Shown here: positions 60,655 to 64,000 of the stretch, piece after piece
How positions within the stretch are numbered: position 1 is the stretch's first letter
How the letters are laid out: each line of letters opens with the position of its first letter
From: Methylomicrobium sp. wino1
Lineage (GTDB): Bacteria > Pseudomonadota > Gammaproteobacteria > Methylococcales > Methylomonadaceae
Assembly: GCF_003932755.1 (NCBI RefSeq)
Contig: NZ_CP024202.1
Span: forward strand, 2,790,001-2,854,000
Direction of reading: 5' to 3'
Length of the DNA stretch: 64,000 nucleotides
Notes under the pieces: generated by a model
What the model was told of the DNA's origin: nothing
The model's input: only the letters and a program-made list of their open reading frames with translations
Databases searched by the model: none
Program-made: the position numbers and the translations under genes

Positions 60655-60913
60655 AGTATTCATGCGGTTCCATAAATCTTTTTTAGCCCTCATTGGGTGA
60701 GCGGCTTGGAACGTATAGTTAATTGAATATTTTCGTGGTTTTCGTGGACAGAATATACTTTTTATAAGTTTATGAACAAATCCTTGGCGCATGAATTCAG
60801 GACAAATTCAGGTGCTTTTTTGCAGTATTAACCCTCGACTCGTTTTTAGCGATCGGTGTTTTGGCATATAATAGCCAGCTATCTTTTCACTTTTCCGCAA
60901 TAGGAAGTCAATA

Positions 60914-61474
60914 ATGAAAAAATTCACGCTCTTAGTTTCAGCTTTGTTTTTGTTTGCAGCCGGCGCCCATGCTCATGGCCCGGTGCGTCAGAAAGTAAAG
61001 CAGGATATCACCATTAATGCACCGGCTGATAAAGTCTGGGCGTTGATTAAAAATTTCGACGATATGTCATGGTTGCCGGCAGTGGCCAGCACAACAGGTG
61101 AGGGCGGCAACAAAAAAGGCGCAACCCGTGTTTTAACGCTAAAAGACGGGGGCACGATTAAAGAAGAATTGAAAAAGCATGACGATAAAAAGATGAGTTA
61201 TGCTTATAAAATCAAAGATATGAGTGCTGCAAAAACCATAACGCATTCCGGCCAAGACGAAGAGGTGCCGGTATTGCCGGTCAGTAACTATGCTGCGAGC
61301 ATCGACGTCAAGGCCAAAGGCGATAAAACGCAGGTCATCTGGAAAGCCGGTTACTACCGCGCATACATGAACAACAACCCGCCGGCTGAAATGAACGAAG
61401 AAGCGGCCAACACTGCCGTTAACGCTATTTTTAAAGAAGGTTTGGAAAACCTGAAAGCCTTGGCCGAAAAATAA
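60914..61474 (+). CDS. Periplasmic SRPBCC (MxaD-like) protein
   Basis: 186 residues. A Sec signal peptide ends at HAHG. The mature part is a START/SRPBCC-type lipid- or small-molecule-binding fold (DITINAPADKVWALIKNFDDMSWLPAVASTTGEG, then ALKxGG-like LKDGGTIKEELKKHD) as in MxaD and related proteins of methanol dehydrogenase systems. MxaD is thought to help electron transfer from methanol dehydrogenase to cytochrome c. Whether this protein does the same is inference. A TATAAT (60867) lies 47 bases upstream. The downstream YVTN protein starts 11 bases after its stop. Confidence 0.82.
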   Translation: MKKFTLLVSALFLFAAGAHAHGPVRQKVKQDITINAPADKVWALIKNFDDMSWLPAVASTTGEGGNKKGATRVLTLKDGGTIKEELKKHDDKKMSYAYKIKDMSAAKTITHSGQDEEVPVLPVSNYAASIDVKAKGDKTQVIWKAGYYRAYMNNNPPAEMNEEAANTAVNAIFKEGLENLKALAEK

Positions 61475-61485
61475 GGTTGTTTGCA

Positions 61486-62451
61486 GTGTTTTTAACGCAT
61501 GTCAAAAACGCGGCGGCTTTGGCCGCCGCGTTTTTTTTATCCCTGCCATTGGCCACCGCCGCGCCACGCGCCTATATCACCAATCAACTCGGCGATAGCG
61601 TATCGGTTATTGACACTGCGTCGAATACGGTTATCGAAACGATCGCGGTACCCGGCAAACCGGCAGGGATCGCAGTTGCGCCGGACGGTAGCCGTGTCTA
61701 TGTCACGACGCCGGAATCGGGCGAACTAGCCGTGATCGATACTGCCAACAACAAGCTGATCGCTCAGGTTTCGGTCAGTGCGGGCGCATTGGGCATCACG
61801 ACGGACCGGACCGGCAAGACGATCTTCATCGCCGACTGGTACAAAAACATCGTATCGGTAGTCGATGCCGAAAGCCTGGAAGTTAAGAAAACGATTCCGG
61901 TCGGACAATCGCCGTCCGGTCTTGCGGTAAGCCCCGATAACCGTTGGCTCTATGTTGCGAATCGGCTCGATAATTCGGTGTCTCAGATCGATCTGGAAAC
62001 TCTGCGTATCCGCAACACGACCAAGGTCGGCGAACATCCGTTCGGTTTGACGGTCGACAGCAGAGGCAAAAGGATCTATGTGGCCAATGTCGAGAGCGAC
62101 GATGTCACGGTGTTAGGTCGGGATCACCTCAAGCGAATTGCGACCGTGAAGGTTAAAATGCTGCCTTATGCGGCGGCTTTGGCGCTCGAAGACCGTTTAT
62201 TGTTGGTAACGAACCAAGACGATGGCACGGTTTCGGTGATCGATACCGAAACGCTGCAAGAAAAGGCCGTGATCAGTGTCGGCGACAAACCGGAAGGCAT
62301 CGACACGCTGCCCGGCGGGCGCTTCGTCTATGTCGCGAATTGGTTCGATGACAATGTATCGGTCATCGATGCGTTGAGTCTTGAAGTGATCGATACGATT
62401 GAAACGGGCGGCGGCAGCCGGGCCTTCGGTCAGTTTATCGTCGGCGATTGA
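61486..62451 (+). CDS. YVTN-type beta-propeller protein, exported
   Basis: 321 residues. GTG 61486 with AAGG upstream is preferred over TTG 61477. A signal peptide ends near ATAA-PRAY. Seven repeats follow of about 40 residues with the pattern RxYVTN/VYVANxxxxxVSVIDT, including IAVAPDGSRVYVTT, LAVSPDNRWLYVAN and VSVIDALSLEVI. YVTN proteins of this type occur in PQQ-dependent alcohol oxidation clusters of methylotrophs. Here it follows the MxaD-like gene by 11 bases, so both are probably co-expressed periplasmic helpers. A stop at 62451 is followed 40 bases later by the family B repeat that holds the IS110 insertion. Confidence 0.85.
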   Translation: MFLTHVKNAAALAAAFFLSLPLATAAPRAYITNQLGDSVSVIDTASNTVIETIAVPGKPAGIAVAPDGSRVYVTTPESGELAVIDTANNKLIAQVSVSAGALGITTDRTGKTIFIADWYKNIVSVVDAESLEVKKTIPVGQSPSGLAVSPDNRWLYVANRLDNSVSQIDLETLRIRNTTKVGEHPFGLTVDSRGKRIYVANVESDDVTVLGRDHLKRIATVKVKMLPYAAALALEDRLLLVTNQDDGTVSVIDTETLQEKAVISVGDKPEGIDTLPGGRFVYVANWFDDNVSVIDALSLEVIDTIETGGGSRAFGQFIVGD

Positions 62452-62490
62452 CTTAAATTACCTCGCGTAGCGCCTCTGCGCGAGAATGGT

Positions 62491-62572
62491 TATACCTTTC
62501 GCACTTCAAATTTCGGCAGTGCCGGGATGCTCGGTTCGCTTGCCGGCTAGTTGAGGGGCTGGCATAGAGCCT
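62491..62572 (-). repeat. Family B repeat, left part of the copy disrupted by IS110 (B3)
   Basis: Reverse orientation: begins TATACCTTTCGCACTTC and runs to GGCATAGAGCCT, where it breaks. The remainder continues at 63899 after the insertion element. Joining the two halves restores GGCATAGAGCCTACATGGACG as found intact in other copies. Confidence 0.85.
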
Positions 62573-62599
62573 TGTATGATTAATTTAAATGAATTTTAG

Positions 62600-62790
62600 C
62601 CAGGAAATACTTTAAGCTGTACCGAGTTCATTGGGAGGCCGCTTGAGCCTGAGGACTGGATTAAACCAGAGCCTGTCATGTAGATTGGCCCCCGCCCTAT
62701 TCACCTATACCGCGGAGTATCTGAGGCTTAGAGCCTGCATTCACAAGGATGGTAGGTGCATACGCAGGGTCGGGAACCAATGACTAGTTT
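62600..62790 (+). ncRNA. Bridge RNA of the IS110 element
   Basis: Two complete loops are visible. Target loop 62633-62693: closing stem GGCC/GGCC (62637-62640, 62687-62690), left guide GAGCCT (62645-62650), inner hairpin CTGG/CCAG (62656-62669), right guide CATGTAG (62677-62683). The guides match the real flanks GAGCCT (62567-62572) and CTACATG (63897-63903). Donor loop 62702-62758: stem CACCTA/TAGGTG (62702-62707, 62753-62758), left guide GAGTATCT (62715-62722) identical to the element's right end (63891-63898), hairpin AGGCT/AGCCT (62724-62736), right guide ACAAG (62743-62747) complementary to the left end CTTGT (62571-62575). The outer ends of the transcript cannot be fixed from sequence. 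Confidence 0.85.
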
Positions 62791-62820
62791 ACTTTCCTTA
62801 TCACAGAATAACAATTAAAC

Positions 62821-63855
62821 ATGGCAGATCAACAAATTAACAGCGCTTCACTTGACACACAAACCCGTATCTTCGCTGGCGTCGATGTAGGATCTAAAGA
62901 ACTGGTTTTGGTGGTGCGCAAAAATGGCAAACCTTTCAATCCGCAGAAGTTCTCCAATACCCCAGCTGATCATGCCCGGATGGCCAAGAAACTGAACAAA
63001 TTGTCCGGCATTATCGTGTGTATGGAAGCCACCGGCAGTTATCATTTCGATTTAGCCGTTGCGCTCCATGATGCCGGCGTCAAGGTAATGGTCATCAATC
63101 CCAAGGTCTCTCATAACTTTGCTAAAGTGTTGATGAACAATAGTAAAACAGATGATGTGGACACGAATACTCTGGCGGTGTATGCCGAACGGATGGATTT
63201 TGTGCCTTGGTCCCGTCCTTCGAATGAAAAGATCGCTTTACGTTGTTTCTCACGCCGTATTAATGCGCTAACCGATCAAAAAACAGCAGCAAAGAATCAG
63301 TTGCATGCCTTAAGCGCAACAGTTGAAACACCCAAAGCCGTGCTAAAAGATGCACAAGCAGCCATCGATCAATTAGATAAGCGTATCGATCAGTTAACGG
63401 CTGGCGCCTTGGCATTGATCGAAAAACATCCGGAACTCAGTCGAGCATTAGTTTTGTTCACGACCATTAAGGGTATTGCCAATACCAGTGCGATTGCCCT
63501 CATGGGAGAACTACTGATTTTGCCTGCGGATATGTCGCACCGTGAGTGGGTCAAGTTTGCGGGGCTCGATCCAAGAGCTTTTGATTCCGGCACGAGTGTC
63601 CACAAAAAAACGCGTATATCCAAGGCCGGTAACAGCCAGATTCGCGCCGCCCTGTATATGCCTGTCTGGAGCGCTGTGCAGCATGATCGCCATATTAAGG
63701 CGTATTACCAACATCTCCTTGATATGGGTAAATTACCGTTGCAAGCCTGTTGTGCGGTCATGCGTAAATTGTTACATGCGATTCACGGCATGCTCAAGCA
63801 TGATAAACCATTCGATAACACGCGTTTTTATGCAATTCCGTCAATCGCTGAATAG
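62821..63855 (+). CDS. IS110-family transposase (bridge-RNA-guided recombinase)
   Basis: 344 residues. The N-terminal RuvC-like DEDD domain has Asp22 in FAGVDVGSKE, Glu69 in CMEATGSY, and Asp111 and Asp114 in SKTDDVDTNTLA. A coiled-coil segment (about 150-195) follows, then the C-terminal transposase_20 domain with TTIKGIANTSAIALM and the serine region FDSGTSVHKKTRISKAGN (Ser256 or Ser259 the likely nucleophile). IS110 enzymes (for example IS621) recombine a circular donor and a target with the help of a bridge RNA. The gene is complete with no frameshift, so the enzyme should be functional. ATG 62821 is 248 bases from the left boundary. Confidence 0.93.
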   Translation: MADQQINSASLDTQTRIFAGVDVGSKELVLVVRKNGKPFNPQKFSNTPADHARMAKKLNKLSGIIVCMEATGSYHFDLAVALHDAGVKVMVINPKVSHNFAKVLMNNSKTDDVDTNTLAVYAERMDFVPWSRPSNEKIALRCFSRRINALTDQKTAAKNQLHALSATVETPKAVLKDAQAAIDQLDKRIDQLTAGALALIEKHPELSRALVLFTTIKGIANTSAIALMGELLILPADMSHREWVKFAGLDPRAFDSGTSVHKKTRISKAGNSQIRAALYMPVWSAVQHDRHIKAYYQHLLDMGKLPLQACCAVMRKLLHAIHGMLKHDKPFDNTRFYAIPSIAE

Positions 63856-63898
63856 CAGAAAAATGCCTATTTTTAACTTGATTTTAAACAGAGTATCT

Positions 63899-64000
63899 AC
63901 ATGGACGTATTCACCCAGCACCTAAATTATTCAAGATAGTTAACCATAGCCAATGGACTATGGAATTTAGGTGCTGGGTTCACGGCGTCCTGCCAAGCGA
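63899..64000 (-). repeat. Family B repeat, right part of B3, with the 65-bp mini-element (runs off window)
   Basis: Continues the 62491-62572 repeat with ACATGGACGTA, then TTCA, the 65-bp module 63914-63978 (CCCAGCACC...GGTGCTGGG), TTCA again, and CGGCGTCCTGCC. The window ends before the end of the repeat. Confidence 0.8.

Larger units (their letters stand above)
62573..63898 (+). mobile_element. IS110-family insertion sequence (IS110 subgroup)
   Basis: Boundaries come from the interrupted family B repeat: the CT of GAGCCT (62571-62572) on the left, and the CT of GAGTATCT (63897-63898) next to ACATGGAC on the right. About 1326 bp. There are no terminal inverted repeats and no target duplication beyond the CT core, as in IS110. 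A 248-base non-coding left end (bridge RNA) precedes the transposase and only about 43 bases follow it, which is the IS110 rather than the IS1111 layout. Both ends appear intact, so the copy may be active. Confidence 0.9.

Overview
The window is a 64 kb chromosomal segment, mostly housekeeping genes, from a gammaproteobacterium. It is most likely a type I methanotroph (Methylococcales). The evidence for that is a formaldehyde-activating-enzyme homologue (Fae family), a periplasmic MxaD-like protein paired with a YVTN beta-propeller, pyruvate phosphate dikinase, an exosortase/PEP-CTERM system, and gammaproteobacterial gene order throughout. The assignment is inference; no 16S rRNA, tRNA or methane monooxygenase gene is present.

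Layout. 1-2 kb: the tail of an exosortase-linked exopolysaccharide cluster (FemAB-like protein and a sugar transferase). 2-9 kb: ppdK, an HDAC-like deacylase, a retropepsin-like protease, ispG and a phosphoesterase. 9-20 kb: ftsK, a large MscS channel, an RlpA-like lipoprotein, a receiver-histidine kinase, bioA and a DegP protease. 20.5-23.3 kb: a compact sulfur operon (split YeeE/YedE transporter, SoxC-like sulfane dehydrogenase, c-type cytochrome). 23.7-28 kb: a double-receiver protein, the Fae homologue divergent from a radical SAM protein, a small flagellar-rod-like protein, and a VPLPA-type PEP-CTERM protein preceded by a candidate c-di-GMP riboswitch. 28-29.5 kb: no genes. 29.5-42.5 kb: tilS-pyrG-kdsA-eno-ftsB-ispD-ispF-truD-uppP, smr (opposite strand), surE-pcm-yqaA and rpiA. 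42.6-50.8 kb: a thioredoxin-like ferredoxin, a DEAD-box helicase, a membrane protein/rhomboid pair, uvrA and a DUF2231 protein. 50.9-60.3 kb: the conserved run trpF-trpB-trpA-accD-folC-dedD-cvpA-purF-metZ. 60.9-62.5 kb: the MxaD-like/YVTN pair. 62.6-63.9 kb: an IS110-family element.

The most interesting content lies between the genes, where several families of palindromic repeats are nested in one another. (1) A ~240-bp family (A). (2) A related ~230-bp family (B) that looks like the A core interrupted by a 65-bp palindromic mini-element. That mini-element is flanked in three copies by matching 4-bp direct repeats (TGAA, TAAA, TTCA) and occurs in both orientations relative to its host. (3) A third family (C) built around CATGAAGATCATGAA. 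(4) A 162-bp MITE-like element with an 8-bp target duplication. (5) A ~165-bp near-perfect hairpin.

The IS110 element has inserted into a B repeat. Its 5' non-coding end can be read by eye as a complete bridge RNA. One loop carries guides matching both flanks of the actual insertion site, the other carries guides matching both element ends, and each loop has its own closing stem and internal hairpin around a CT core. The same target sequence is present, unoccupied, in other A and B repeats of the window, so these repeats look like standing landing sites for the element.
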